Shown piece by piece: positions 13,321 through 32,341 of a stretch of 64,000 bases of DNA. Position 1 is the first letter of the stretch. The number at the start of each line of letters is the position of its first letter. Source of the DNA: Brachionus plicatilis (lineage: Eukaryota; Rotifera; Eurotatoria; Ploima; Brachionidae); the NCBI GenBank assembly GCA_010279815.1, contig QEOQ01000626.1, forward strand, positions 189,188 through 253,187, written 5' to 3'. A program made the translations under genes and the position numbers. The notes under the pieces were generated by a model. The model worked only from the letters and a program-made list of their open reading frames with translations, ran no database searches and was not told where the DNA came from.

Positions 13321-13535
13321 TCAGGTTGTGGTGAGTTTGGAGTATTGTACAAGTGATAAATCAGAAAAAGAGGCTCTTACAAGCCTGACTCGGATATGAT
13401 AACCCGAATCAGAATTTTCTTTGGAATTTTTTCTTTTCCAGTATATCACACTCTCTTCTGTATACTTTTCGACTGTAAATAAACTAGTATTGTCAACCTT
13501 TTTATCAACAGAAAAGATAAAATGCTTTTCATCAT
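13321..13535 (-). CDS. Candidate terminal exon of an unrecognised gene
   Basis: An open stretch of about 71 codons bounded upstream by a good acceptor (TTATTTTAG) and ending at TGA. It reads with ordinary residue composition, for example SLFTVEKYTEESVIYW and HIRVRLVRASFSDL, unlike the K/N/F-rich chance frames nearby. I could not find a matching upstream exon; further upstream there is only a zinc-finger-like phrase with stops and then an assembly gap at 14026. It may be the last exon of a gene cut by the gap, or a remnant. Confidence 0.3.
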
Positions 13536-14025
13536 CTAAAATAAGTGAACATAGTGTGTGATGTGATTTTCAACACTAAAGCTTTCTGTGGTATATTAGG
13601 GTGTCTTTTCATGTCTTCAATACTTCACATTTGTGGCATCTGTCGATCTTTTCATGTTTGATAATTTTTGATTGTGAAAACACTTTCCCAAGTCTCTTTT
13701 GAAAATCTCTCTCTCTCAGCCACAGAAAATCTCATGTTTATTTCATAAATAATAAAGATAAGTTCAATTCAATATTAAATTTTTGTGATCAGTTTATTTT
13801 ATTTTTAAGTATTTACTATAGTGATAGGGTTTTTAATGTTTTTTACGTAAAATTACGACTTTTTACGTAAATTTTCGTAATTTTGAAAAAGTGGTAATTT
13901 TACGTAATTTACAATAATTTTCAACAATGAAAATTAGTATAGTTTAACTAAAATAATCGATGATAACCTAAAAAAATTTTATTACATTTATTATAATTTA
14001 TTTAATTTAAAAAAAAAAAAATTTA

Positions 14026-14753
14026 NNNNNNNNNNNNNNNNNNNNNNNNNNNNNNNNNNNNNNNNNNNNNNNNNNNNNNNNNNNNNNNNNNNNNNNNNNN
14101 NNNNNNNNNNNNNNNNNNNNNNNNNNNNNNNNNNNNNNNNNNNNNNNNNNNNNNNNNNNNNNNNNNNNNNNNNNNNNNNNNNNNNNNNNNNNNNNNNNNN
14201 NNNNNNNNNNNNNNNNNNNNNNNNNNNNNNNNNNNNNNNNNNNNNNNNNNNNNNNNNNNNNNNNNNNNNNNNNNNNNNNNNNNNNNNNNNNNNNNNNNNN
14301 NNNNNNNNNNNNNNNNNNNNNNNNNNNNNNNNNNNNNNNNNNNNNNNNNNNNNNNNNNNNNNNNNNNNNNNNNNNNNNNNNNNNNNNNNNNNNNNNNNNN
14401 NNNNNNNNNNNNNNNNNNNNNNNNNNNNNNNNNNNNNNNNNNNNNNNNNNNNNNNNNNNNNNNNNNNNNNNNNNNNNNNNNNNNNNNNNNNNNNNNNNNN
14501 NNNNNNNNNNNNNNNNNNNNNNNNNNNNNNNNNNNNNNNNNNNNNNNNNNNNNNNNNNNNNNNNNNNNNNNNNNNNNNNNNNNNNNNNNNNNNNNNNNNN
14601 NNNNNNNNNNNNNNNNNNNNNNNNNNNNNNNNNNNNNNNNNNNNNNNNNNNNNNNNNNNNNNNNNNNNNNNNNNNNNNNNNNNNNNNNNNNNNNNNNNNN
14701 NNNNNNNNNNNNNNNNNNNNNNNNNNNNNNNNNNNNNNNNNNNNNNNNNNNNN
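14026..14753. other. Assembly gap (728 N)
   Basis: Run of N. It lies between a candidate minus-strand terminal exon and the remnant gene at 14989-15545, so both may be incomplete because of it. Confidence 1.
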
Positions 14754-14988
14754 GGTTTAAGATCTGTTTAAATTAAAAAAAAATTAAATATAAATAAATA
14801 TTTTTATTTTGAAAATAAAGTTTTTAAATCAATTTGACTAAGTTATGATTTTGCTTCTGTTGACATAAAATTATCAAAGCTCGTTTATTCTAATCATAAG
14901 GTTCGATTCAGGTTTAAATTATTTTCAAATCGAAAACCTTTTTCCTTTTTTTTTAGGAATGGACTCGATGGTATCCGGTTTTCAGAAA

Positions 14989-15545
14989 TTAAATTTCCAC
15001 CATTGAGAAACCAATATGAACATTGAAATTCATTTTTTCTATATGTATAGATAACTTTGCATAATCTAGATCATAAGTATTGACTAACTGAATTAGATGA
15101 TTAAGAGATCTTGGAAAATTGACATAAGTATAATGGACATTAGCTTGCTTACCACTTGCTAGTGTTATTGATTTTACAGCTAAAATTGCTTTCGGAGCAA
15201 CTGTTCCCTTTTTATTTTAATAATTTTAAATTAGTTTATTTATATATAAAAAATTTATATGCTAAAAAGGATATTTACAAGTTGTTTAAATGGAGTTTGT
15301 TTAAATTCCTCATTTAAAAACATATTCAAGTATGTTTCAGTTGGAGCATAGTTGCTACTAGTGAATATCTGGTTGGGTGATTTGTCCATTTTTTTGTGTA
15401 AAAAATCTGCCCCAAATACAGGAAAATTCAAGCTTTTCTCTCACTAAAACTTCCTCCAGAATTAATTTTGAATAATTTTTGTCAAAATTGAATTCGACAT
15501 GATATTTGTTTACCAAATCGTAAGAAATTGACTGAGCTAAATAAA
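14989..15545 (-). pseudogene. Unrecognised gene remnant, frameshifted, two exons
   Basis: An acceptor (TTATTTAG) at about 15546 opens a coding-like stretch (SYDLVNKYHVEFNF, LILEEVLVRE). Around 15430-15450 the frame must shift by one to continue as FPVFGADFLHKKMDKSPNQI and then APTETYLNMFLNEEFKQ. A donor after CAACTT (about 15280) and an acceptor AAAAAG (about 15209) then join, phase 0, to GTVAPKAILAVKSITLASG and a last part ending FSMVEI and TAA. I do not recognise the family. The frameshift suggests a pseudogene or a sequencing error. Confidence 0.4.
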
Positions 15546-15558
15546 AAAAAATATTCAA

Positions 15559-17402
15559 TTAAAATTGTGAATAACAAAATTATTTGAATATAATTAAAAA
15601 TGAGAATTTCTTGATTAAAAACACATTTAAATACAAAAACAATAAATAGTTTTAGTTCAAAATATTACCTTTTACCACCCTTTTACCACCAATTAAGAAA
15701 AAAAATATTTTCTGTATTTTCATTAAACATTAAGTTATCATTTATCATGCATACAGTGAATACTGAAAGCATTTATTATAATCTTTTCTGAAGATAAAAT
15801 GCGAATGAAAATATTGAAGCTTTTAGATAAAAACTAGTAATTTTCTCAGATAAGATCTACCCTTGGATTCTGAATGAGACATCAAAATCGATCTCAATCC
15901 CAATTAAAAAAAAATTTTTAAAAAATTAAAAAAAATTTGTTGCATGCTTATTTTTCTAAAATAATTAATGAAATTGCATAAGATTTGAAAAAATATTTAT
16001 AAAATGGACATTAAAAATATACAAAAATATTGATTAAATTTTATATTTTTACAAGGAAAAGTAATTTCTCATTTAAGACCGATCGTTTTCTGAGAACATT
16101 TTTTTCAATGAAAAGACAAAAAATTTTAAATTTACTTAATATTAGAAAATCTTCTTCGAAATCACTTTCACTATCTAAAATAAAAAAACAATCAATTTTT
16201 ATGAATATTTTTTATTAGAATAAAAATTTACCCATTTTAAACAATATTGAAAGGACCTAGGAAACGTTTTACTTTGATAAAATTGTTTTTTTTTTTAAAC
16301 AATAAAATACGAGTTATCTGAATATTAAAACTATTTAAAATTTTAAAGTGCAAAATTAATTAAATTTTTTTTTCTTAAATATTATAAACTAATGAAAAAG
16401 AATAGGCATGTTATTAGAAATGGTATTTTGATGTATATGCAGCATATTTTTTGAAATTAAAGAGGTTTATAATTATACTTTCTGTCATCGGGGCAGCCAG
16501 AGGATGGTCAAGTCCTCCCAATCTTAAAATTAAAAGGGACTGAGTTATCGTGTCAAAAGTTATATGAATCAAAAATAATCATAATAATCAAAATTATATT
16601 CAGGCTGCGCCTTTGCTTTCTGGAATCTTTTAATTGGAATAAGTTTATTTTTCAATTTAACTTTTTTTGAAATATTGAAAATAAACAGACTGATATGAAT
16701 AGTCATAAGATATAAGATGATTCATACATACTCAACTTACAGTTTAAATCATTTTTCATGTTTTATTATTTTATCCAATTTTTTTACTGTTTATTAAATT
16801 ATTCAAGATAAATCATACAAAAACAATACAGTGGTGCTATAATCTGACTTTTTTTTGGTAATTTAGGGAAAAAAGCGTATTTTAACAATTTTTGACGTAA
16901 TTTTTCTACCCATTTTCTGCAAATTTTTTAGCAATTAGGAATTTTACGTTAATATCGCAAATTTACGCTATAATTCGTAAAAATAAGAAATTCGACAAAA
17001 AGCACAAAAATTGACAATTTCGTCTATTCTTGGGAAATTTAATTTTTAAGAAAACTTAAGTAAAAAGACTTGTTTATACTTTAAAAAGTCTCCCTCCCAT
17101 TTTTTTATCCGGACTTGGGACCGGCATCGATATGGTAATTTTAACAGTCTGCCGCCTAAGTTACTGTTGGACTTTCATTAAAGTTCATCGACTTTTACTT
17201 TTTTTAAATAGATATCCTCTTTAACATTATGTTGTCATTTTGTTGTCTTTTAAAAAACTCATGAACTTTAATTTAAAATTATTAATTTATTTAATAATAA
17301 TTGATGTTTTTTCTACCGTTAAATGATACAAATTTTCGCGAGAATAATCTAATAATTCTTTTTTTTTTACTAATCAAAAATTGCTTTAAATTAACTAATG
17401 AT
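15559..17402. other. AT-rich region without recognised genes
   Basis: The 62-residue plus-strand frame at 16030-16218 is K/S/F-rich and unsupported. A short less AT-rich patch (about 16490-16560) and one around 17100-17160 have no frame I can support. Confidence 0.4.
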
Positions 17403-17404
17403 TA

Positions 17405-18016
17405 ACGGGTGACAACATAAAATCGAGACGAACTTTAAAAGGTCATAACTCCTTTAATATTTATCAAAATAAAACGAAATTTTGAGAGAATATAGCATTT
17501 TTATTCTAGTTTTTATTAATGTTGTCATCTTTTTTCTAGGTGTTATTTGAAGCTTGTTCAACAATTTTGAGACCATTTGCTGGCTTATATCAAACTTTTT
17601 GGCTGCTTGACGCTGACTGATGTTGTCTTTGTGATCAAAAGCCTTTTTTAGCTTGTTGAGTTGTACTTTAGTCATTTTTTTCGGTGTTTGACCAGATCCT
17701 TGCTTCCTTTCTGGTGAAAATTATTCACTACGTTTTAAAATTCGGGAAACAGTACTCCTTGGAATTTTTTCTGCCATAAAATGCCTCAGTGAATATCTTT
17801 CCAAGTGATCTATTTTCGTTGAAAAACGCGAATTCTTAGGGCCTCTTCTTTAGATGAATTTATTTTGATCATTTTTAATTCAACTTGAATAATTTTTTTT
17901 TGACCGTATTTAAAATTTAATTTACTACAAGAATATGGAAAAAGACTTAAGAAAAAAATTAAAATAGCATTGCCAGTCATACTTAAAGTTCGTCTCGATT
18001 TTAAGTTGTCACCCGT
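17405..18016 (-). mobile_element. Tc1/mariner-type element remnant, 612 bp
   Basis: Inverted ends: the left end starts ACGGGTGACAAC and the right end finishes GTTGTCACCCGT, with about 35 bp of complementarity including CGAGACGAACTTTAA. TA flanks both sides (17403-17404 and 18017-18018), the target duplication of the Tc1/mariner superfamily. The interior holds only the N-terminal helix-turn-helix part of a transposase on the minus strand, so the element is an internally deleted, non-autonomous copy. Confidence 0.85.
17454..17872 (-). pseudogene. Tc1-like transposase N-terminal fragment
   Basis: The best open part (17675 down) reads ISQRQAAKKFDISQQMVSKL, a classic transposase helix-turn-helix. 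Upstream in shifted frames are IPRSTVSRILKR, an adjacent helix-turn-helix, and a possible start at 17872 followed by an early TAG. At least one frameshift and stop codons break it, and no DDE catalytic domain is left inside the 612-bp element. Confidence 0.75.
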
Positions 18017-18801
18017 TATATTAATTCCTTCTCTTGTTCATAAAATTTTTTTCAACAAATATTTTTCAACAAAATTTTTATATTCTTTCATTTCAATATT
18101 CAAATTTGGAAATAAATTCAAAGTCTTATTCTATCGAAAATATCTCTAAAATAAAAATTAGCGCTTTGTTCGATTGAAATAAAGGCGCAAAACTTAATTT
18201 TAAATAGTAAGAGTAAGATTGTTGTTAAGTCTTTTTCAATACTTTTTTTAAATTAAATGAGAAGCACCGCTCATTCTCATATACATATCTTTTAACATGG
18301 CGAACGGCATAGCTGACCCTTTAAACTGTCAAATCACAATTTTTTTTTAATTGTTTTTTTTTTTCTTTTTCTTCTTTTTCTCTTTTTTTCTTTTATTAAA
18401 TGATATTATCCAATAAAAAGCACTAATTATTTAATCAATATTTGTCAATATTCTTTATTTTTTTAATTTATTTTACTCAATTTTGTACTTTTTTGATATT
18501 TATTTTTTTTCAATCGCTAGGCTGAAAAGAAGGTCTTAGTTTCATTCTGTGCGGCCTGATGTTTACCTCAAATTATTTATTAAATAATTAAAAAATAAAC
18601 ATGGCGAACGGGTTTTGATCAAATACAACCATGTTAAATTTTTGACAGTAATTTATATATTAATAATTAATAAAAAAATTGATTCTTTTTGGTTGATTTT
18701 TGAAAAAATTAAGCTTAAAATTTTAATAATTTAGTTTTATAAAATTTTTTAATTTTAATTTTCAAATGTGAAGAAAATGTGTTATTTAAAACTTTAAAAA
18801 A
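18017..18801. other. AT-rich spacer with a repeated CATGGCGAACGG word
   Basis: No gene supported. The 14-bp word AACATGGCGAACGG occurs at about 18294 and again at about 18600 in the same orientation; its high GC for this region suggests remnants of a repeat family. Confidence 0.35.
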
Positions 18802-18854
18802 GTGTAAAATTAAGTTAATATTTTTAGTTTGAAAATATTAACTTAATTTTACAC
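18802..18854. repeat. Near-perfect 23-bp arm palindrome
   Basis: GTGTAAAATTAAGTTAATAT at the left arm is mirrored by ATATTAACTTAATTTTACAC on the right, with a loop of about 7 bp. It directly precedes the open stretch ending at 19038 and could be the terminus of a transposon. Confidence 0.6.
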
Positions 18855-18894
18855 CCTTTATGCTGCAGGGACTGGCAGGGCTAGATCATCTCTA

Positions 18895-19038
18895 ATGGAG
18901 GCCAAATCTCTCAAAAGGGTGAAGAATGATCAGATACCGTCTGTTGCATCTGGCAGGAGCTTCTATCAGAACTTCATGAGAGTTCAGAGAAATATGGCAC
19001 AGAATGGTGAGGTTGCTGCGCCTTACATTGTCATCTAG
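18895..19038 (+). CDS. Small unrecognised open stretch, 47 codons
   Basis: From an ATG to TAG, inside a patch clearly richer in G+C than its surroundings; the same frame is open further upstream to about 18850, past an AG acceptor-like CTGCAG at 18863-18868. It reads with balanced composition (IPSVASGRSFYQNFMRVQRN). The opposite strand is also open for 65 codons. No family recognised; it could be the end of a transposon gene or a last exon. Confidence 0.25.
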   Translation: MEAKSLKRVKNDQIPSVASGRSFYQNFMRVQRNMAQNGEVAAPYIVI

Positions 19039-19703
19039 TCGACTGTCATTGCTTTGACGACTACTATCATCTTTGATGATGTTTTTCATGTCTTTATTTT
19101 CATTTTCAGTTTATAATTGAGTTATATGATTTTCATTTCGTTTGTAATCTTTCCTGAGTTTGTCTTGGGTAAAGTCAACTGCTCCCTGACGATGAGCAAA
19201 ACTTGTTTCCGTTCCTATTGTCACTGAGTTTCTTTTTCGTATTTATATCGTTTACTTCAATAAATTAAAAAATTATCCCCATTTTATAATGTAAAAGTGT
19301 GCAAAATACGTAAATTAACGTATTTTTTTACACAAAAATGCATATAACAAAATCATATTAAATTAAATAATAAACTTATAAAATCTACAAAATTCAAAGA
19401 AAAGCGCAAAAAAGAGATATTTATTGTCGAATTTCTTACTGATGGAAAAAAAGTCATCTTGGAATTGTTAAGTATAAATTGCTTGATGTAACTAGTTCAA
19501 GGGTCAGTGTTAAGATCTGTTTTATTCTTAACATTAAAAATATATTCAATTATAAGTTTAAAGTTTTCTCAAAACACAGAATCGCAATTCTAAACAATTT
19601 TTATAAAAATTAAAGTTCTTCTGAAAAATTTAATTTTTGCAGATAATTAAAAATTGAATTTAAAACTAAACGACTAAACTTCTAAGTTGTCTTAAGAATA
19701 TTC
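19039..19703. other. AT-rich spacer before a LINE fragment
   Basis: I see no gene or clear repeat here. Confidence 0.4.
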
Positions 19704-20140
19704 CATATGAATCAAGGCTAAAGATTTTAAATTTGACAACCCTTGAAGAGAGGCGAAAAAGAGGTGATTTAATCCAAATGTACAAACCAGTCAAAGGTAT
19801 GGAAAATATAAATTTAATAAATGGAATTAATTATGCAAAAACAACAACAGGACCAGCTGGTAATTTAACCAAGAAGGGTCCTCCATGTTTCAATTTCTTA
19901 ACTAATAGGGTGGTGGACATATGGAATGGTTTGTCAACAAGAGCTGTAAATGCTGTTTCACTCAATAGTTTCAAGGCAATAATCGACAGAGAAATTTTTG
20001 GTATGGAAAAGCAAAGACTGCTAAGGCTCTTAATGGGTCAGGCGCCAAATTGGCGTTGGTATAGCGATCATTTTCGCTGTACAGCAGTTCACACTACTAC
20101 TACTACTATTAATACTACTAAAAAGCAAAATAAGCATTAA
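19704..20140 (+). mobile_element. LINE (jockey-like) reverse-transcriptase C-terminal fragment
   Basis: Open from about 19704 to TAA at 20140. It reads LTTLEERRKRGDLIQMYK, then a gap-like FLTNRVVDIWNGLS, NAVSLNSFKAIIDREI, the conserved end of the post-RT region of jockey/CR1-type non-LTR elements, where related copies read R-R-x-R-G-D-L-x-x-x-Y-K and F-x-x-R-V-V-x-x-W-N-x-L. A threonine-rich end encoded by an ACT microsatellite follows. It is a 5'-truncated copy lacking the endonuclease and catalytic YADD segment. Confidence 0.8.
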
Positions 20141-20493
20141 AAGAATTAACTCCAAATGTCTGAAACGCTTAAAAATAATTTTTTTTACCAAAAAAATATT
20201 TTAAAAAGTAAAGATTTTCTTTTATTTGTAGTTTTTATATTTTTATACTTGAAGTTATTTTATACTTATAGTCATACCCATGTAATGTCAACTTTAATTT
20301 TAAAATAATATGTTAAAAACAAAGTAAACTTATGCTAAAGTAAATTTAAAAGATGTGGCTTTAATTTTTGAAAGTTAATTATGAAAATCTAATTTAAATA
20401 AATCAACTTTTATTGAACATAAACCAGCCGACAAAAGAGAAGTTTATTTTCATTGGAAAGTGATACAAAATAATATTTCTTTAATTTATCCTT

Positions 20494-20622
20494 ATGTCAC
20501 CCAATTATTGCCGTGACATTATTTTTTTTATAATTATTATTGTATTCATTCTGTCTGGTCTATTTTTGGCTGCTGGTTTCTCTAGAATTAAAGAGTATAT
20601 TATAAGAAGAAGAAGCTACTAA
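20494..20622 (+). CDS. Candidate 42-residue single-pass membrane microprotein
   Basis: ATG to TAA, 42 residues. Residues 9-28 form one unbroken hydrophobic helix (IIFFIIIIVFILSGLFLAAG), followed by a basic tail containing RRR. Such a layout is seen in small regulatory membrane peptides, but isoleucine/phenylalanine-rich frames also appear by chance in AT-rich DNA. No relative was recognised. Confidence 0.25.
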   Translation: MSPNYCRDIIFFIIIIVFILSGLFLAAGFSRIKEYIIRRRSY

Positions 20623-20876
20623 ATTAATAAAAAAATTTAATATGAATTTTTTTACACATAATTTTGACACGATCGAAACTAATATTTAGCTATAATTAAT
20701 ATACAAATGAAAAAAGAGTTGAAAATAAGTGTGCTTTCTAAATTTTTCAAAATTATACTTTCAATCGAACCTTTTTTTTTAAAGAAATTGTCATTAGGTT
20801 TCTGGTTATAGATACCATTTGAAATTTTTCTTTTATTAATTCAGATTTTAAATAAGTTTATCTTATTGAGAAAAAA

Positions 20877-22200
<1,324 letters not shown>

Positions 22201-22462
22201 TATCGTCAATGAAATATTAAATGTACTGTAAATTGTAAATTTTATGATTTTTCTTTAAACTAGATCATAGTAGTGAAATATAATTTCAAAACTCAAGTTC
22301 ATTTTATTAAACTATCTGTTGTTTTTTTTCATATTTTTATTAGAAATAAATCTTTAATTTGGCATTTGATATTTAATTCAAACTAACGGTAGTTAATTAC
22401 CGTATTTAGTTTTATAAAATTTATTTTTACTAAATAAATCTTATTAAAATAGAAAGATAAAA

Positions 22463-28592
<6,130 letters not shown>

Positions 28593-30895
28593 AATTAATT
28601 AATAAAATGTTTAAAAAAAATTAATTTTTTTCTTTTAAAAATTATTTTATCAAAGATTGAATACTTTTGATTTAAAAAATGGTAAAATATAGCGATGTTC
28701 TTAAGGCCTATTATAATCAGCAGCATTTCTCAAAAATAAACAATTCAAATAAAACATCATGATATTTTTTTATTTATTTTTATAATAACAAAAATGTTTT
28801 TAAAAGTTAATTTAATAGAAAAAATATACTAAATGAGTTATGTCTTTTTTAAACTTCCAAAAATTTGTTTTTTTAAATTTTTATCGGCTGCCAGTAAATA
28901 AAAATAAAATCATCACAATTTTATAAAACTTATCAAAAAAATTACCATTTTTTTCTCTCTTTATATTTTTTCCTAACGAATTCTAAATTTAAATAATTAA
29001 ACTAATATAGCAAGTTTAATATTTTTTTTTGTAAAATAAATTCCAAATGAACATCAGATAATTTAATTTATCATTTAGGAAATAACTTTTATTTTCAAAA
29101 ATCATGAATAAAAATATAAGATTAATAATATTAAAAAAATAGAAGTAATTCATACCGAATAGAGTGTTTTCTTAGAACAGGACTATAATATTGAAATTAA
29201 GAAGACTAACATTATATTTAAAAAGCTGAGAAAATTATGAATCGAATGGTTTGTCGTAAATTCAAATATTCAATTATGTTAAGGAATTTTGTTTTAAAAA
29301 TTTAATTAAAATTGTTATGGTAAATAGCACGTTTTATTTTGATTTAACTTAAAAACAACTAATAAAAGTAATGAAAATTCACTTTAAATTTTATTTGTGA
29401 TAAATGGTGATTTTCCAGAAATATAAAATAAAAAATAATAAATCACCATTAAAATAATCTAGCTGAATGGAATATATTAACTTTTTAGATGAATCAATAA
29501 ATAGTTTTAACACTTTTGTCACTAAGTATCGTTCTTAGACAAACTAACAGACATTTTTAAACTTTATTTTGAGGAAAATCGGAAGATTTTATTCTTTTTG
29601 AAAGATAATTATTTAAATTATCAAATTTTATGGATATTTAATATTCTAAATAAAGCAAACATTTTGATAAATCATGAAATATTTTAATTTTTTTTAAATT
29701 ATTTTTTTAATATTTTTAAATAGAGAAACATTTTTAATCAATAATTCTAAACTGATTCTACAAAAAGAAATAAATTGATAAAATTAATTAAATTTTATGT
29801 AAATTTTGAATAATCTTACGTAACCTTAAATTTAGTCGGTGAGGATTTTAAGGATTACGTAAAATTAAAGTTGTACAAAGCTTTAGGCTAAAAAATAAAA
29901 AAAGTTTGTATTTTAATGAAATCAGAAAGAAAATTAAATTAATATTTAAAAAATAATTTTTAAGACTAACTTTAAGACTAAAAGAATGATAAATTTTTAC
30001 ATAATAAAAATAATTCTATATTTTAATCGCAATTTTTTAGAAATTTAATTCTTTCTTTTTTTTTTGCTAAAAAATTAGCGTAAGAGATATTAAATTAATT
30101 TTTTTTTCATTTAGTGAATCAATAAAAGATCAAAATTCAACTGATTCGTTTTTTAAAAGAAACGAAAAATCTTTTAGTTCTAAATTGCCCTAGTTGATTT
30201 TAGAAAATGTAAAAATGTAAATATTTTTCGAAAACTATTTCTAAAAAAGGTTCCATTTAAGTAAACCTTACGAATTAATATTTTACGGAAAATTTTAATT
30301 ACACTTATGGTAACAATTTAGACTTTTAAATATTGTAAAAATTTTTTGATTTTAAAATCATGAACGATGAATTTTGGACCATATTAAAAAAATTTTTCTT
30401 GATACTAATTATAAATTTTAGCTTATGAAGATTTGATCATTCAAAATTTCACCATAACTCCTTACACTGCCGGCTGGTGGCAGTCACATTGGTCATTTGA
30501 CATTTGACATTTTGTCATAGTTACAAAATTTATATTATTAAAATTTATACTATTAAAGAATTTTAATTTTATCCAATTAAAGCAGTTTAACTCTATTTTT
30601 AAATTAAAATTTGTTTTTGTCTAAATGATTTTAAATTTCAAAAATATAAAAATTGACAATTTATAAAAATATTTTAGAATAAATTTTTATTTTGTTTTAT
30701 TCAACTGTAAGAAATAACCAGAAAAAATAATAAAAAAATATTTGATTTTCTTATTATATACAAGAATAAGAATACATGTTGTCTCACCATAAAGCTTTTG
30801 AATAAAAAAAAAACAACTTAAAAAAATAAATAGTTTTATAGAAAAAAAAACACTTTTCTTTAAAATAAAATTTTCTTTTTCCAAAGACTTAAAAA
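28593..30895. other. 2.3 kb gene-free AT-rich spacer between RIOK2 and CK1 gamma
   Basis: No coding stretch supported. One compact hairpin-like word ACTGCCGGCTGGTGGCAGT lies near 30466-30484, notable for its GC content, followed by GTCATTTGACATTTGACATTT direct repeats. Confidence 0.45.
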
Positions 30896-32341
30896 TTAAT
30901 TTTTTCTCAAATTTTTGCTTAAAACTATACGATTCAGTCTAAAGCTATTACTGTTCAAAAAACTTGAATTACTCAGATAAGGGTTGGTAATGTGTGCAGA
31001 GCTGTACGTATTTCCATTGTTGTTCAACTCCCTGATGGTCGTGCGGACAAAACTGCTGCTGCGAGCATTTTTCTTGATCATATTTGGATCAATGATGTCA
31101 TAGGTGGAAGCATTGTGCACCTTTGGGCCAGCTCTGAGCGGACAATTACTATTGTTATTGACATTTTGAGCATTTTGACCAGTTTTGGCTGACCCACTTG
31201 ACTTGCTGTATTTACCAAGTCGCTCAATCCAATCGAATTGCCAGTCATTTGGCGTCCATCCGCTCGACTTCATCAAATTTTCGAACAACCTAATCAGCTT
31301 TTTGTAGTCAGGACTTTCTGTGAACTCCAAAGCCCTCACGTATCTCATGTAGTCGGCGAATTCTTTGGGAAAACCATCGCACAATTGCTCCACAGTTGTT
31401 TGCTGCTTGGTTTCACCAATTTTTTTGTATCGTTCCTTGAGTGTATCGGCCTTGAGGCCTTGCCATGGCAAACTTCCGCGCAAAAAATACATGATCATGT
31501 GTCCGATGGCCTCCAGGTCGTCTCTCCTGCTCTGTTCGCGTCCCAAATGGGTGTTTATGCTCATGTACCTGGCCGTGCCAGTCAAACTCTTGTGCTCCGA
31601 ATAAGCTATGTGCTTACCGGTCTCCGCATTTATGTACTCCTTGGCAAGACCAAAGTCTATGATGTGTATTGTCTGATGTTTGTTGAGGGACTGTCTTCCG
31701 ATTAAAAAATTTTCCGGCTTTATATCCCGGTAAATAATGCTCTTCGAGTGCACGTACTCGATTCTCTGAATCAGCTGAATTGCTATCATGCAAACTGTTC
31801 TAAGACTAAATTGTCTCTTGCACAAATTGAACAAGTCCTCGAGACTGGCACCCAGAAGTTCCATGACCAAGGTGTTGTACTTGCCACTTTGACCATAAAA
31901 ATACACATTGGGCAGGCCCTCATTGGGACACAGTCGTTTGTAGAATTTGTTCTCATTATTCAGCAATGGAGTTCTGGTATTGGATCTTTCGAATTTAATG
32001 GCCACATTTTCGTTGGTGAGCAAATTTTTGCCAAGTCTAAGCTCACCAAAATTGCCACTGCCAATCTTGCGTCCAACTTTAAAGTTTTGTCCCACAATTA
32101 AATGACTGGTGGCGCTGGATTGCGAGTTTTGTTCACTCGGCGACACCGGGGTCAATTTTGAGTTGAGCTTTTGCGGAAAACGAGCCCGTATTGAAGCCAC
32201 TGCGGTCTTGAATAGTGGGGTGGTCGAAGTGGCCGTGTTGGAAGCAAACAAGTGTTGTGCGGATGAAAAAAATTTACCCTTGGACAGCGAATGATCATGT
32301 GCCATTTTTTCGTTAGCCACAATGTTTGGCTTCCCAATCAT
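30896..32341 (-). CDS. CSNK1G: Casein kinase 1 gamma-type kinase, intronless
   Basis: 481 residues without introns. Kinase domain about residues 84-370: [13 protein letters not shown] (P-loop), VAIKFERS with K116, [39 protein letters not shown] (D206), [12 protein letters not shown] (D229), the CK1 signature [19 protein letters not shown] and [31 protein letters not shown], all closest to the gamma subgroup. The N-terminal 83 residues are a polar extension. The C-terminal tail is serine/asparagine-rich and lacks the cysteine cluster that palmitoylates and anchors typical CK1 gamma at the plasma membrane. The single-exon structure contrasts with its neighbours and suggests a retrogene. Confidence 0.92.
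   Translation of the reverse strand: MIGKPNIVANEKMAHDHSLSKGKFFSSAQHLFASNTATSTTPLFKTAVASIRARFPQKLNSKLTPVSPSEQNSQSSATSHLIVGQNFKVGRKIGSGNFGELRLGKNLLTNENVAIKFERSNTRTPLLNNENKFYKRLCPNEGLPNVYFYGQSGKYNTLVMELLGASLEDLFNLCKRQFSLRTVCMIAIQLIQRIEYVHSKSIIYRDIKPENFLIGRQSLNKHQTIHIIDFGLAKEYINAETGKHIAYSEHKSLTGTARYMSINTHLGREQSRRDDLEAIGHMIMYFLRGSLPWQGLKADTLKERYKKIGETKQQTTVEQLCDGFPKEFADYMRYVRALEFTESPDYKKLIRLFENLMKSSGWTPNDWQFDWIERLGKYSKSSGSAKTGQNAQNVNNNSNCPLRAGPKVHNASTYDIIDPNMIKKNARSSSFVRTTIRELNNNGNTYSSAHITNPYLSNSSFLNSNSFRLNRIVLSKNLRKN

Noticed and set aside
14860..14930. tRNA-like T-loop word GGTTCGATTC
   Set aside because: No complementary acceptor stem or anticodon arm could be drawn around it.
30466..30484. 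GC-rich hairpin ACTGCC...GGCAGT as a terminator or small RNA
   Set aside because: Only a six-base stem and no nearby gene end; too weak to call.
31238..31705. 155-codon plus-strand frame inside CK1 gamma
   Set aside because: Antisense of a well conserved kinase exon, with no protein-like pattern of its own. The same applies to 31748-32101 and the other plus-strand frames there.
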